Part shown: one piece after another, positions 1-8,560 of the stretch
Layout: each line of letters starts with the position of its first letter
Position numbering within the stretch: the stretch's first letter is position 1
From: Saccharospirillum salsuginis
Lineage (GTDB): Bacteria > Pseudomonadota > Gammaproteobacteria > Pseudomonadales > Natronospirillaceae
DNA: 64,000 bases
Direction: 5' to 3'
Assembly: GCF_014651855.1 (NCBI RefSeq)
Contig: NZ_BMXR01000009.1
Span: 188,217-252,216, forward strand
Translations under genes and position numbers: made by a program
Notes under the pieces: model-generated
The model's input: the letters and a program-made list of their open reading frames with translations, nothing else
What the model was told of the DNA's origin: nothing
The model's database searches: none

Positions 1-176
1 CAAGGCGAATTTATTCCACAGTATTCGTGATTCCTGTCACATAGACTCGAACGACGATTGCTCTCACATTGGCCCAACCCAGTAAAGCCAGTACTATTGC
101 CCATCAAAATAGTTCAACCCTACCTTTCCGAGCAGGCAGCAGTCGCAGGGAATTTGCCAACAAGGAACACGGACGC

Positions 177-3100
177 ATGAGCGACGATTTCACCACGAAC
201 CCCAGGGGCGATGACGATAAAACCAGTGCCCGTTACCACCATCGGCCGACGAGCATCGGTACGATGGGCAATTCGTCGCCAACTGACCGATCATCCGAAC
301 AGAAAAACACCCGGGGCGACCGCGCCGCCGTCGCTGACCTCCCTCGCGCCATTCGCAACCGATTGGATCCGCATTGGTCCGACTGGACATTGCTTAGTGA
401 GGACGAAGCCCGTTACCTTGTAGCCACCGACCACTGCCGCTTTTTCACCCTGAACCAACGCGGACGCTGGGAAGAGATTCGCGGTCGTATCATCGGTTCG
501 ACCGACCCCTGGGTGTGCCTGGAACGCGCGTCAACGAACCCCAACAAACGAACACGTTCGGATGGTGGAGGCTCATCCCGATCGGATCGTGGCGCGGACG
601 GATACGACACGCCCTCCGCAGAAGATCGGGCCGCTCTGGCCGACTACCAGCCTGAAGGCACCCGCACAGACCACGACCTGCGCCTGCGCTATCTCGATGA
701 TCAGGGTGAGCCGGTGCCGGACATCAAATACACCGTACGGTTGCAAAGCCAGGAGTACACGGGTCGCCTGGACGACAACGGCGAAGCGGTGCTCCACTAT
801 CTACCCGCTGGCGAGGCTAAGATCCACTACGAAGCCGACCATTCCCGCCTGCCGCAACTGCGACAGGACCTGAAAACCCTGCTCGACAACATCATCGACG
901 AACGCTCCGACCGCAAAGCAATGCTGGACGACCTGCTGGCCGAGAGCGACTTCGTCGAACAGGGCCTGATCCTCACCGGCGCCTTCATGGTCTCGCTGTG
1001 GGACAGCGCCGTCGACCTTAAAAATACGGCCGTGGATGCCATTGTCGGCACCGCCGACGGCGTGGCCGCCGCCAGCGCCGCGCTCTATGAAAAGCTGGCC
1101 GACGGCTACTCGCTGGATGAACTCGAAGACGACTTCGCTTACGTCGTCACCGAAGCCGGCCACGCCATCGACCAGGCACAAAAGGCGTACACCGTGCTCA
1201 AATGGCTCGCCACCGACGACGAGACCTGGGCCCTGCTGGTCGGGTTCCCGAAACGTTTTTTCAACTCGATGAGTACCGTGGAAAAAGTCGAGGCGCTGGG
1301 GTCGCTGGCGTTCGATATCCTCTTCGCCATCGCACTCGCCGTCGCCACAGCATTGACCGCCGGGGCCGCCGCGGCCGTGGCCGGTTCGGCCGCCGCTATC
1401 AAGTATTCACGCTATTTCACCGACACGATCGGCACCCTGCGCCGCATCTACCGGCTGTTGCCGACCGGGGAGATCGAAAAACGCTATGACCGCGTTCAGA
1501 TCCGGCAGCCCGAAGAACGCCACACCGGCCAATACCGCACCCGGCAGGCCACCCTGACCCAACCCGGCGAGAACAAGACCCACTCCGACAGCACCACGGA
1601 CACCGACGAGTCCACCCTCTGCGAAGCCCACAGCACCACCTGCGGCGACCCGATCAACATGCTCACCGGGGAAGAGTTGTTTTCGCATGTGGATTTCGAG
1701 CTCGGCGGCCCGTTGCCGCTGGTGTGGAAACGTCTCTACCGCAGCACCGCCAGCGCCCGACAGAGCGAGCTCGGTTGCGGCTGGAGCCACCCCTTCGACC
1801 AAAGCTTGACCCTGAAAGCAGACCAACTGATCCACCGCGACGCCGAAGGCGCATCGATCAGTTTCCCCTTGCCCGCCAGCGGCGGCCGGGTGCGCAACCA
1901 ATGGGGCACCGTGCTGCGCCGTTTTGATGACCACCTCACCGTGCAACAGACCAACGGTTTGTGGCATTTCGAGCCGGACCCGGATCAACCCGAGCGTTGG
2001 CGGCTCAGCCAATGGAGCACGCCGGACCGCAAGCACAGTTGGCAACTGCATTACGACCAAGGTGCTCTAACCCGTGCCACTGCAACCTGGGGCGCCCGGC
2101 TCAACTTCATATCCGGCCAACGTTCATCGAGCCAACCTGGCTGGCACCGCATCACCGGCCGCGCAGGGCCACACGTGCAGGAACGCACCCTGGCTCACTA
2201 CCGCCTCGACCGCCACGGTGACCTCATCGCCGCCCGGGATGCCCTCGGCGGCCTGGAACAGTACCGATACCACCATCACCTGTTCCGACTCAGACGCACC
2301 GCCACTGGCCTGACCTTCCGCTTCGACTGGGACGGTACCGAACCCACCGCCCGCTGTACCCGCCAATACGCCGACAGCGGCGAATACGATTATCACTTCG
2401 ACTGGGACACCCCGAACCGCACCAGCCGCACCACCGACAGCAGGGGTTACACCGAGACCTTCGTGTTCGATGCCGAAGGACATTTAACCCAACACACCCG
2501 GGCCGACGGCTCCATCGAACGGTGGGACTACGATTCCCAGGGGCGCTTGCGCACCCACACCGACCCGCTGGGCAACGCCACCCGGTTCGAGCACGACGCC
2601 CAGGACCGCTTGGTTAAGCGCATCGATGCATTGGGTAACGAATATAAACTGCATTATTGGAACGACAGCCCTCATCCTAGTCAGATCATCGACCCGCTCG
2701 GACGTCGGACGGCTTACCGCTACAACAACGACGGCCAACTCATCAGTTCGCGCCACCCGGACGGCACCGAGGAACGCTGGGCCTACCGCGGCGACCACCT
2801 CATCGCCCACCGCGACCACGCCGGGCGCGAGCATCGATACCTCTGGGACGAGCGCGGCCAACTCACTCGCCACCTCTGCCTGGGCATCGCCCTCGACGAC
2901 GATATCCCCTGGCACCGCACATCCAACGCCCGGCGGGACGAGCGCATCGCCCCACCCGACGACTGGCGTGTTTTTCAACCGCTCGACCGCATCGAATACG
3001 CTCCAAAATCCGAAAACACACAGTACGCCGCAAAAGACAACGGTGAAGCCAAGAACGATGGCACTTGGTTGAACCACCCCCTTGTGACCGTCCTCGCCGA

Positions 3101-5528
3101 CACCCGGTTCGGGTACGACGATCAGGGCCGGTTGCACACCCGTACCGACTTGAACGGGCGGGAACAGCATTATCAGTACGACGACCACGGCCGCCTGATC
3201 ACCCAGATCAACGAGCACAACCAGGCTTGGCGATACGACTATGACAAAGCCGGTCGGCTGGTCAGCCAGACCGACCCCGGCGGCCGCACCACCCGGTTGC
3301 GCTATGGCCCCTTCGCCCAACCCGAGGCCAAGATCCTCCCCAACGGCCGGGAAATTCGCTACGAGTACGACACCGAACGCAACCTGACCGCCCTGATCAA
3401 CGGCAACGGCCGGGACCACCGGTTCGAATACGACGGCTGCGAACGTCTGACCCGGGAAATCGGCGTCGACGGCCGCACCACCGAATACCGGTACAACGAA
3501 GCCGGGCACCTCATCGGCCTCACAGAAGGCCCGATCACCGCCGACTTCGAGCGCGACGCCCTCGGCCAACTCATTCGGGAACAATACCGACACGCCGAAC
3601 GGCCCGAGGCCGCGACCTGGACCGAGTACCAGTACAGCGCCCTCGGCCAGCTCATCGGCGCCCGCAACGACCACGCCGAGCATCGGTTCGAGTTCGACCA
3701 GGTCGGTCGCCTCACCTTCGACCAAATCCGGCAGCACTTCCGGGGCCACTACAACAAGGTACGCCCACACCAGCACGACCAGTGCTTTGAATACAGCGCC
3801 TTCGACCGCCCGTTCCGTGTGCAGCACAGCGCCGTCACCGCCAAACCGCAAGACCATGAGCTCTCCTGGCTGATGCGCGACACCCGGCACCGGGGGTGGG
3901 AGGAACGCATCGACTGGGACGACTACGGCCGGTTGCACGGCATGACCCTCACCCTGCCGAACGACCGGTCCTATCGCCCGGAGCATGTCGTTCCACTCTT
4001 GCGCCAACGTTACAGCGATCAGGGGCTGCTCACCGAACGGACACAGGGTCAACATCAACTCCTGTTCGACTATGACCCGGAACAGCGGCTCAGCCGCTAC
4101 CGGCGCATGAAGCCAACGGATGCGGACCGGCCGGTCCAGGACCGGACCCAAACCCTGCTGCAAGACCGCCGCTACGGCTTCGACGACCAAAGCCGCATCA
4201 ATCGGATCGATGATCTATACCGAGGCCAACGCCGCTATGGTTACGACCCCCTCGACCAACTGACCCGGGTCGAGGAGCGGCGCCCGGGCGACGCCACGGC
4301 CACCGTCCAACCGGAAAACGTCGATCCCGCCGGTAACCGACTGCCGGACGGCCTGGACCAATTGCTCGATAACCGTCTCCCGTTCCACGGCGACCGGCAC
4401 TTCACCTATGACGAGCACGGCAACCTGATCCGCATCCAGCGGGGCACCGACAAACGGCTGGAACAGCGGCTCGGCTACAACGCCAAACACCAGTTGATCC
4501 AGCTGGACGACTACAAGGACGGCGAACTGCAACAGCGACTGCTGTTCCGATACGACGCCCTGGGCCGCCGCATCGACAAGGAAGTGCACCGTTGGCAGCA
4601 CCCCACGCACTTGCCTTTTGGCTCCGTTGATTGGAGCGACGACCAAAAGGATCATTACCTCAAGAGCCAGCCCAAGGAGCTGAGCCGGGCGTACACCGAG
4701 GCCTATATCTGGCAGGGCCAGAAACTCATACAAACCCGGCACATCGACCGGAAGTACAAGCCCGTCAACTGCCGGATGTATGCCTACGAACCGGACAGTC
4801 ATGTGCCCGTGGCGATGTATGACCAACAGTTGGGGCTGCATCACATCGACACCGATCATGCGGGCACGCCCAAGGCCCTCTACAACCATGAGACCGGCGA
4901 GGAGGTGTGGAGCACGGACCATGAGGTCTACGGGAAAATCCTGGACACCGAAGCCAAGATCATCCATCCGGTGACGGGGTTGTCATTCGAACCGAACCTT
5001 CGGATGCAGGGCCAATACGAAGACATCGAAACCGGGCTTTACCAAAACTGTTACCGGTTCTATGATCCGAATGTTGGCCGGTACATCAACCAAGACCCAA
5101 TCGGCCTACTTGGTGGGCTTAATGCCTATCAGTACACTCCAAACCCCATTGACTATATCGATCCCCTGGGGTTAAGTAACAAAGAGTGTGGGGATTGGCG
5201 GCTCGCAGGAGCCAATAACGCCATTATCGATCCTAGAAAGTTAACCGAGTATGCATTAAACCCCGATCATCCTCGGGGGAAAGACAAGGCGAGGGTATTT
5301 GAAGCAGCTCTTGGCTTTAATCAGACGAATGCTACAGATTTACTAGAGCAACTTAGAGAGGGCGTTATGAATAACACTCCTATCGCAGGAAAAGTTGATC
5401 AATACGGTTCTCGATTTACAGTTGATATACCTGTTGTCGGGCCAAATGGTGAGGCAATAGTGCGTACCGGCTGGATATATAAGCCCGACTCAAGTGTCCC
5501 TGAAATGACAACACTGTTTGTGAAATAA
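177..5528 (+). CDS. Rhs/YD-repeat polymorphic toxin, DUF6883-like C-terminal tip
   Basis: Large Rhs protein of 1783 aa. I start it at the ATG at 177 because AAGGAA lies 9 bases upstream; an in-frame TTG at 69 has no good ribosome site. In order: a charged N-terminus, a transthyretin/Ig-like segment (about 175-225), helical segments with a hydrophobic Ala-rich stretch (about 375-405), a DUF6531-type entry to the Rhs shell (about 490-530, DPINMLTGE), then YD repeats to about 1620. The shell ends at GRYINQDPIGL and DPLGL (residues 1662-1666), where Rhs proteins are known to self-cleave. The remaining 117 residues resemble DUF6883 (RKLTEYALNPDHPRGK, VRTGWIY). No PAAR domain is seen. Known family role: encapsulated toxin, often a type VI or contact-dependent effector. 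The toxic activity of this tip is unknown. Base composition drops sharply after about 5180, as expected for a swapped tip. Confidence 0.9.
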   Translation: MSDDFTTNPRGDDDKTSARYHHRPTSIGTMGNSSPTDRSSEQKNTRGDRAAVADLPRAIRNRLDPHWSDWTLLSEDEARYLVATDHCRFFTLNQRGRWEEIRGRIIGSTDPWVCLERASTNPNKRTRSDGGGSSRSDRGADGYDTPSAEDRAALADYQPEGTRTDHDLRLRYLDDQGEPVPDIKYTVRLQSQEYTGRLDDNGEAVLHYLPAGEAKIHYEADHSRLPQLRQDLKTLLDNIIDERSDRKAMLDDLLAESDFVEQGLILTGAFMVSLWDSAVDLKNTAVDAIVGTADGVAAASAALYEKLADGYSLDELEDDFAYVVTEAGHAIDQAQKAYTVLKWLATDDETWALLVGFPKRFFNSMSTVEKVEALGSLAFDILFAIALAVATALTAGAAAAVAGSAAAIKYSRYFTDTIGTLRRIYRLLPTGEIEKRYDRVQIRQPEERHTGQYRTRQATLTQPGENKTHSDSTTDTDESTLCEAHSTTCGDPINMLTGEELFSHVDFELGGPLPLVWKRLYRSTASARQSELGCGWSHPFDQSLTLKADQLIHRDAEGASISFPLPASGGRVRNQWGTVLRRFDDHLTVQQTNGLWHFEPDPDQPERWRLSQWSTPDRKHSWQLHYDQGALTRATATWGARLNFISGQRSSSQPGWHRITGRAGPHVQERTLAHYRLDRHGDLIAARDALGGLEQYRYHHHLFRLRRTATGLTFRFDWDGTEPTARCTRQYADSGEYDYHFDWDTPNRTSRTTDSRGYTETFVFDAEGHLTQHTRADGSIERWDYDSQGRLRTHTDPLGNATRFEHDAQDRLVKRIDALGNEYKLHYWNDSPHPSQIIDPLGRRTAYRYNNDGQLISSRHPDGTEERWAYRGDHLIAHRDHAGREHRYLWDERGQLTRHLCLGIALDDDIPWHRTSNARRDERIAPPDDWRVFQPLDRIEYAPKSENTQYAAKDNGEAKNDGTWLNHPLVTVLADTRFGYDDQGRLHTRTDLNGREQHYQYDDHGRLITQINEHNQAWRYDYDKAGRLVSQTDPGGRTTRLRYGPFAQPEAKILPNGREIRYEYDTERNLTALINGNGRDHRFEYDGCERLTREIGVDGRTTEYRYNEAGHLIGLTEGPITADFERDALGQLIREQYRHAERPEAATWTEYQYSALGQLIGARNDHAEHRFEFDQVGRLTFDQIRQHFRGHYNKVRPHQHDQCFEYSAFDRPFRVQHSAVTAKPQDHELSWLMRDTRHRGWEERIDWDDYGRLHGMTLTLPNDRSYRPEHVVPLLRQRYSDQGLLTERTQGQHQLLFDYDPEQRLSRYRRMKPTDADRPVQDRTQTLLQDRRYGFDDQSRINRIDDLYRGQRRYGYDPLDQLTRVEERRPGDATATVQPENVDPAGNRLPDGLDQLLDNRLPFHGDRHFTYDEHGNLIRIQRGTDKRLEQRLGYNAKHQLIQLDDYKDGELQQRLLFRYDALGRRIDKEVHRWQHPTHLPFGSVDWSDDQKDHYLKSQPKELSRAYTEAYIWQGQKLIQTRHIDRKYKPVNCRMYAYEPDSHVPVAMYDQQLGLHHIDTDHAGTPKALYNHETGEEVWSTDHEVYGKILDTEAKIIHPVTGLSFEPNLRMQGQYEDIETGLYQNCYRFYDPNVGRYINQDPIGLLGGLNAYQYTPNPIDYIDPLGLSNKECGDWRLAGANNAIIDPRKLTEYALNPDHPRGKDKARVFEAALGFNQTNATDLLEQLREGVMNNTPIAGKVDQYGSRFTVDIPVVGPNGEAIVRTGWIYKPDSSVPEMTTLFVK

Positions 5529-5529
5529 A

Positions 5530-5727
5530 ATGACTTTCGATATTAACGATGTGGTAAAGCTTAAAGCAGACTTGCCAAATGAACGGCTATCAAAAGGAAT
5601 GATAGGTGTTGTTGTGGCGGTGTTTACCTCTCCTGAACTTGCTTATGAAGTAGAATTCTGTAATGAGCAGGGAGAAACATTAACTGAAATTGCACTAAAG
5701 CCTGAGTTAATTGAGCCAAGTAATTAA
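5530..5727 (+). CDS. DUF4926-like small protein, likely immunity partner of the Rhs tip
   Basis: A 65-aa acidic protein whose start codon lies one base after the Rhs stop codon, so the two are translationally linked. The sequence has the small beta-barrel look of DUF4926 (DVVKLKADLP, GMIGVVVAVF, YEVEFCNEQGET). From memory, DUF6883 and DUF4926 genes are often adjacent in bacteria, which supports a cognate pair. Position directly after a toxin tip is the usual place for immunity genes. Neutralisation is inferred from position, not shown by the sequence. Confidence 0.75.
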   Translation: MTFDINDVVKLKADLPNERLSKGMIGVVVAVFTSPELAYEVEFCNEQGETLTEIALKPELIEPSN

Positions 5728-5760
5728 CACCACAAATTGAATTAGCCCTGCGCCTAAAAA

Positions 5761-5780
5761 GCCCCGGGGGGAACCGGGGC
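5761..5780. terminator. GC hairpin after the immunity gene
   Basis: Stem GCCCCGG/CCGGGGC with loop GGGGAA. A run of five A precedes it, so it reads as stem plus U-run on the minus strand; on the plus strand the tail is ATCCTT. It may end transcription in either direction weakly. Confidence 0.45.
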
Positions 5781-5863
5781 ATCCTTCCTTGGCTGCTCAG
5801 CCGCGTCGTCCGTGAACGCCCTGTTGCTGTGCTTGGTGTTGCTGCGCAAAGGTGCTTAGGATG

Positions 5864-5898
5864 TGTGGCTTGTGGCTTGTGGCTTGTGGCTTGTGGCT
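5864..5898. repeat. Five tandem copies of heptamer TGTGGCT
   Basis: Five perfect consecutive copies of the 7-mer TGTGGCT, followed by a partial TG. Seven is not a multiple of three, so if it is ever translated, copy-number change would shift frame. It lies about 85 bases upstream of the orphan tip, outside any convincing gene. Confidence 0.9.
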
Positions 5899-5982
5899 TG
5901 CGCCACCGCTCAAAAGTGAGCCAAAACCGGGCTGTAACTAAGTTCAAATCCGCCTTGGGGTCTGCGACCGGGAAACCGCCCA

Positions 5983-6951
5983 ATGCCTTGGAAAATGCTC
6001 TTTAAGTTGTTGATTACACTGGCCTTTTTTACGGTTAGCCTCGGTAGCGCGGAGGCGATACAGAACGAGGCCTATATCTGGCAGGGGCAGAAGCTGGTCC
6101 AGACAAGACACATCGATAGGAAACACAAGCCCGTCAACTGCCGGATGTATGCCTACGAACCAGACAGTCATGTGCCCGTCGCTCTCTGGGATCAAACATT
6201 AGGACTTCATCATATAGACGTAGACCACTCTGGTACGCCGAAGGCGATGTACCGCCACGACAGTGGCGAGGAAGTGTGGTCTACGGACCATGAGACCTAC
6301 GGCAAAACCCGAGACACTAAGACCACGCTCACCCATCCGGTGACAGGGCAGCCGTTCGAGCCAAACCTGCGGATGGCCGGACAGTATGAGGATATCGAAA
6401 CGGGGCTTTACCAGAATTGTTACCGGTTCTATGATCCGCACTGTGGCCGGTACGTGAGCCAAGACCCGATAGGGCTCATGGGTGGGCTGAACGCTTACCA
6501 GTACTGCCCAAACCCCGTGGGCTATGTTGATCCGCTGGGGCTGAGTTCCAAAGAATGCACCGACGAAACCGGGCGACCATTATCTAGCCCTCAATATTCA
6601 GTTTTATTTGATACAGAGGTATCCCCAGAGCTTTACCCTGGTAGATCAGACCGGGTTCACTTTCAGGATGCCAATCGCTTGCTGTACGAAATGATGCAAA
6701 AAGATGCTCAGTTCGCAGGAATGATGGAGGCGTTAGCCCCTGGAATTAGCCAAGGGATACAGCCTGGAGCACGGGGAGCGTTCCCGAGGCGAGCCCCAGC
6801 CAGAGAACTGACTTGGCACCACGGGACAGAACCAGGAAACCTGCAACTTGTTTGGCGTGCACAACATAAAGCGCCTGGCCCGGTACAGCAGACCCTTTAC
6901 CCTGACGGTGTAGGCGGAATGGATATATGGGGAGGAGGTAGATATAAATGA
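5983..6951 (+). CDS. Orphan Rhs tip with signal peptide and WHH-type nuclease end
   Basis: A 322-aa ORF. The N-terminus is a Sec-type signal sequence (MLFKLLITLAFFTVSLGSAEA, 20 residues after its first Met), directly joined to the last part of an Rhs shell beginning EAYIWQGQKLVQTRH. From there to GRYVSQDPIGLMGG and DPLGL (about residue 187) it closely matches the end of the upstream Rhs protein, in protein and DNA. The last 130 residues differ: LTWHH, PGNLQLVW and GGMDIWGGGR resemble the HNH/Endo VII WHH nuclease toxins. Starts at 5983 or 5992 are possible and neither has a strong ribosome site. It may be a silent cassette awaiting recombination, or a secreted protein. The signal peptide on a tip fragment is odd. 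Confidence 0.75.
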   Translation: MPWKMLFKLLITLAFFTVSLGSAEAIQNEAYIWQGQKLVQTRHIDRKHKPVNCRMYAYEPDSHVPVALWDQTLGLHHIDVDHSGTPKAMYRHDSGEEVWSTDHETYGKTRDTKTTLTHPVTGQPFEPNLRMAGQYEDIETGLYQNCYRFYDPHCGRYVSQDPIGLMGGLNAYQYCPNPVGYVDPLGLSSKECTDETGRPLSSPQYSVLFDTEVSPELYPGRSDRVHFQDANRLLYEMMQKDAQFAGMMEALAPGISQGIQPGARGAFPRRAPARELTWHHGTEPGNLQLVWRAQHKAPGPVQQTLYPDGVGGMDIWGGGRYK

Positions 6952-7277
6952 CTACAAACACTCTGACAACATTACGCCAAGTTTTATCAGATGTTGATCA
7001 CTTACCATGGGATCACGCCTTATTTATCTCAAAAGACAAGGCTGATTGGTCAGAAAGTATGCCCTGTATGGTGCTTGATCCTGATGATGTGGACGGTGAT
7101 GAAGAAGATCCGGAATTGGCTATCAAAAATAATATGAAATATGCTTTCGAAATCGCAATTGTGCAGGATGTGATCTCGAATGCGAAAGCACAACTCGATA
7201 ATAAAGAGCTGGATTTAAGCACCAAATTAGTGGCTCTAAAATACTATTTTGACCACGATGCCTTTATGGAAATCTAA
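6948..7277 (+). CDS. Acidic immunity-type protein for the WHH tip
   Basis: A 109-aa, very acidic protein. Its ATG overlaps the stop of the toxin tip (ATGA), a standard toxin-immunity arrangement. Visible features are LPWDHALFIS, the run VLDPDDVDGDEEDPE and a helical end with YYFDHDAF. This looks like a family I recall as DUF7716, found beside Rhs and nuclease toxins, but I cannot confirm the number. A function in blocking the WHH nuclease is inferred from position and acidity. Confidence 0.7.
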   Translation: MTTNTLTTLRQVLSDVDHLPWDHALFISKDKADWSESMPCMVLDPDDVDGDEEDPELAIKNNMKYAFEIAIVQDVISNAKAQLDNKELDLSTKLVALKYYFDHDAFMEI

Positions 7278-7293
7278 GAGCGTTGATAAGGAG

Positions 7294-7320
7294 GCCCCGA
7301 CACTCGGGGCTTCTTCCTTT
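7294..7320 (+). terminator. Rho-independent terminator after orphan tip module
   Basis: Stem GCCCCGA/TCGGGGC with a three-base CAC loop, followed by TTCTTCCTTT. It lies 16 bases after the immunity gene stop. Confidence 0.7.
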
Positions 7321-7365
7321 AGCCGCTGGCAATGTCCGGCTCAACCGTCAACACCAACCACCCCT

Positions 7366-7503
7366 CCGGTCACCGCCGTGTCGACTGTGACCACGCCGGT
7401 ACGCCGAAGGCGATGTACTCCCACGACACGGGCGAAGAAGTCTGGAGTACGGACCACGAGACCTATGGCAAGACCAGGGACACCGAAGCTAAATACACCC
7501 ACC
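7366..7503 (+). pseudogene. Decayed third Rhs tip fragment
   Basis: About 45 codons match the Rhs shell end in one frame (DHAGTPKAMYSHDTGEEVWSTDHETYGKTRDTEAKYTH), closest to the orphan tip at about 6215-6345. The flanks do not match Rhs and there is no DPxGL boundary or toxin domain after it. An open frame runs on to 7550 but is unrelated. I read it as the remnant of an older displaced cassette. Confidence 0.75.
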
Positions 7504-7560
7504 TAATCACGATTTTGAAAGCCGAACAAGAATATCGAAAATTATTGTAGCCCTGAACTT

Positions 7561-7677
7561 GTCCAACGGGACGTAGGTCACACCAATATACTTGCCCAGC
7601 GTCTTCTAGGTCCAGCCCTTCTTATTACGGAGCTGCTTCACAAATTCGCCGTTCGGCTTGCGATGAGAAAGTTTTCC
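7561..7677 (-). pseudogene. Remnant of an XRE-family HTH regulator
   Basis: On the minus strand one frame reads NGEFVKQLRNKKGWT, a TAG stop, then KTLGKYIGVTYV. This is the start of a typical XRE helix-turn-helix (lR.kkGwTq..LA..iGvs). The stop stands where a Gln (CAG) is usual, so one C-to-T change would explain it. No start codon or remaining domain is visible. Likely debris from a mobile or antitoxin gene. Confidence 0.5.
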
Positions 7678-7823
7678 TGATAGTTTTTGTTCATATTCGA
7701 ATAGGTTTAATTTGTACTACTTATCTGAACCCGATCTGATGTCAAGGATCGTTACTACAGGCTAAACCTTCGAAAGCGCAGATCGAGTGTTTTTTATTGA
7801 TGCATAATATACAAGGAGGAAAC

Positions 7824-8453
7824 ATGAAAAGATATGTTTTTGCATGCATATTACTCGCTTTGACAACTGGTGCATTGGCAAAAGAGTTTACTTGGAAAAA
7901 TTTAGCGATTCTCTATATCAATGAGTATGATTATTTTCCGGATGATGGTTATGTGATCGACTACATTCGCGAATTCCATCCTGAATCATGGAATGCATTA
8001 AAGGAGGATGAATTTTTACTTGAAGAGCAAAAAGGTAAGTATGTGCAAGAGCTGGACAGCAGGCTAAATGCATATGATAAGATGGAGCTTTATACGATTC
8101 GTACAGGAGTGGAGTTGGGTAAGTATGATTTTGAGTCAGAAATGTTTCCAGTAGTAGATGGATTGTCTGAAAATACATACTTCCAAGTTCAGCCTGAAAA
8201 TATCGGTTACTTCCAGCGTGATTCTATGAGCATCCCATCTCGATTGAAGGTCTTCTTTGAAAATCCACATATTGTAAGTGGGATGGCAATCGATAAGGAG
8301 GCAGCAAAAGAGTTTATTTCGGAACGTAAATCAAGCTCAGGCTATATCGACCGTGAAGTGACTTTGATTTTGGAAGTGAGGTTAGAAGGGCTAGTTGATA
8401 GTGAGAGTGATTCATTTATGGCTGAGATAGTAGAAGCAAAATTTGACACGTAA
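7824..8453 (+). CDS. Exported protein, DUF4852-like
   Basis: A 209-aa protein starting at 7824 behind a strong AAGGAGG site; an in-frame ATG at 7797 has none. Residues 1-19 form a signal peptide (MKRYVFACILLALTTGALA). The rest is acidic, with LAILYINEYDYFPDD near the N-terminus and KLGDYDFE-like text (ELGKYDFESEMFPV) in the middle, which recalls DUF4852. Function unknown. Its codon use is AT-rich compared with the core genes, which suggests transfer with the toxin region. No partner gene is evident. Confidence 0.7.
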   Translation: MKRYVFACILLALTTGALAKEFTWKNLAILYINEYDYFPDDGYVIDYIREFHPESWNALKEDEFLLEEQKGKYVQELDSRLNAYDKMELYTIRTGVELGKYDFESEMFPVVDGLSENTYFQVQPENIGYFQRDSMSIPSRLKVFFENPHIVSGMAIDKEAAKEFISERKSSSGYIDREVTLILEVRLEGLVDSESDSFMAEIVEAKFDT

Positions 8454-8478
8454 CATTAGTGGCTCAGTGGTTTATTGG

Positions 8479-8500
8479 CGGCAAGCGTAACAGCTTGCCG
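8479..8500. terminator. Hairpin between convergent genes
   Basis: Perfect 8-bp stem CGGCAAGC/GCTTGCCG with a six-base loop, between the plus-strand DUF4852-like gene and the minus-strand ImmA gene. No U-run follows, so termination is uncertain. Confidence 0.4.
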
Positions 8501-8560
8501 ACTGGAAGTTAAAAAAATCTATGAACCCAAGTTTAACTTGATGTCGCCTATTTATTAGAG

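Larger units (their letters stand above)
5728..5982. other. Spacer between Rhs modules
   Basis: No gene seen. It holds a GC hairpin, a heptamer tandem repeat (both listed separately) and the region just upstream of the orphan tip. The spacer probably marks a recombination joint between the full Rhs gene and the displaced tip cassette. Confidence 0.5.

Noticed and set aside
2484..4190. 568-codon open frame opposite the Rhs gene
   Set aside because: Hydrophobic low-complexity translation (many Val/Gly/Ala/Leu) typical of antisense to a GC-rich gene, no family resemblance, and the Rhs protein on the other strand is clear.
5864..5900. Heptamer array as a CRISPR-like repeat
   Set aside because: Units are contiguous without spacers; no CRISPR array or cas gene is seen in the window.
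5624..5983. 119-codon minus-strand ORF across the Rhs spacer, including the heptamer repeat
   Set aside because: It runs through the tandem repeat and hairpin, overlaps the immunity gene antisense, and has no start signal. Similar translations are common artefacts of repeats.
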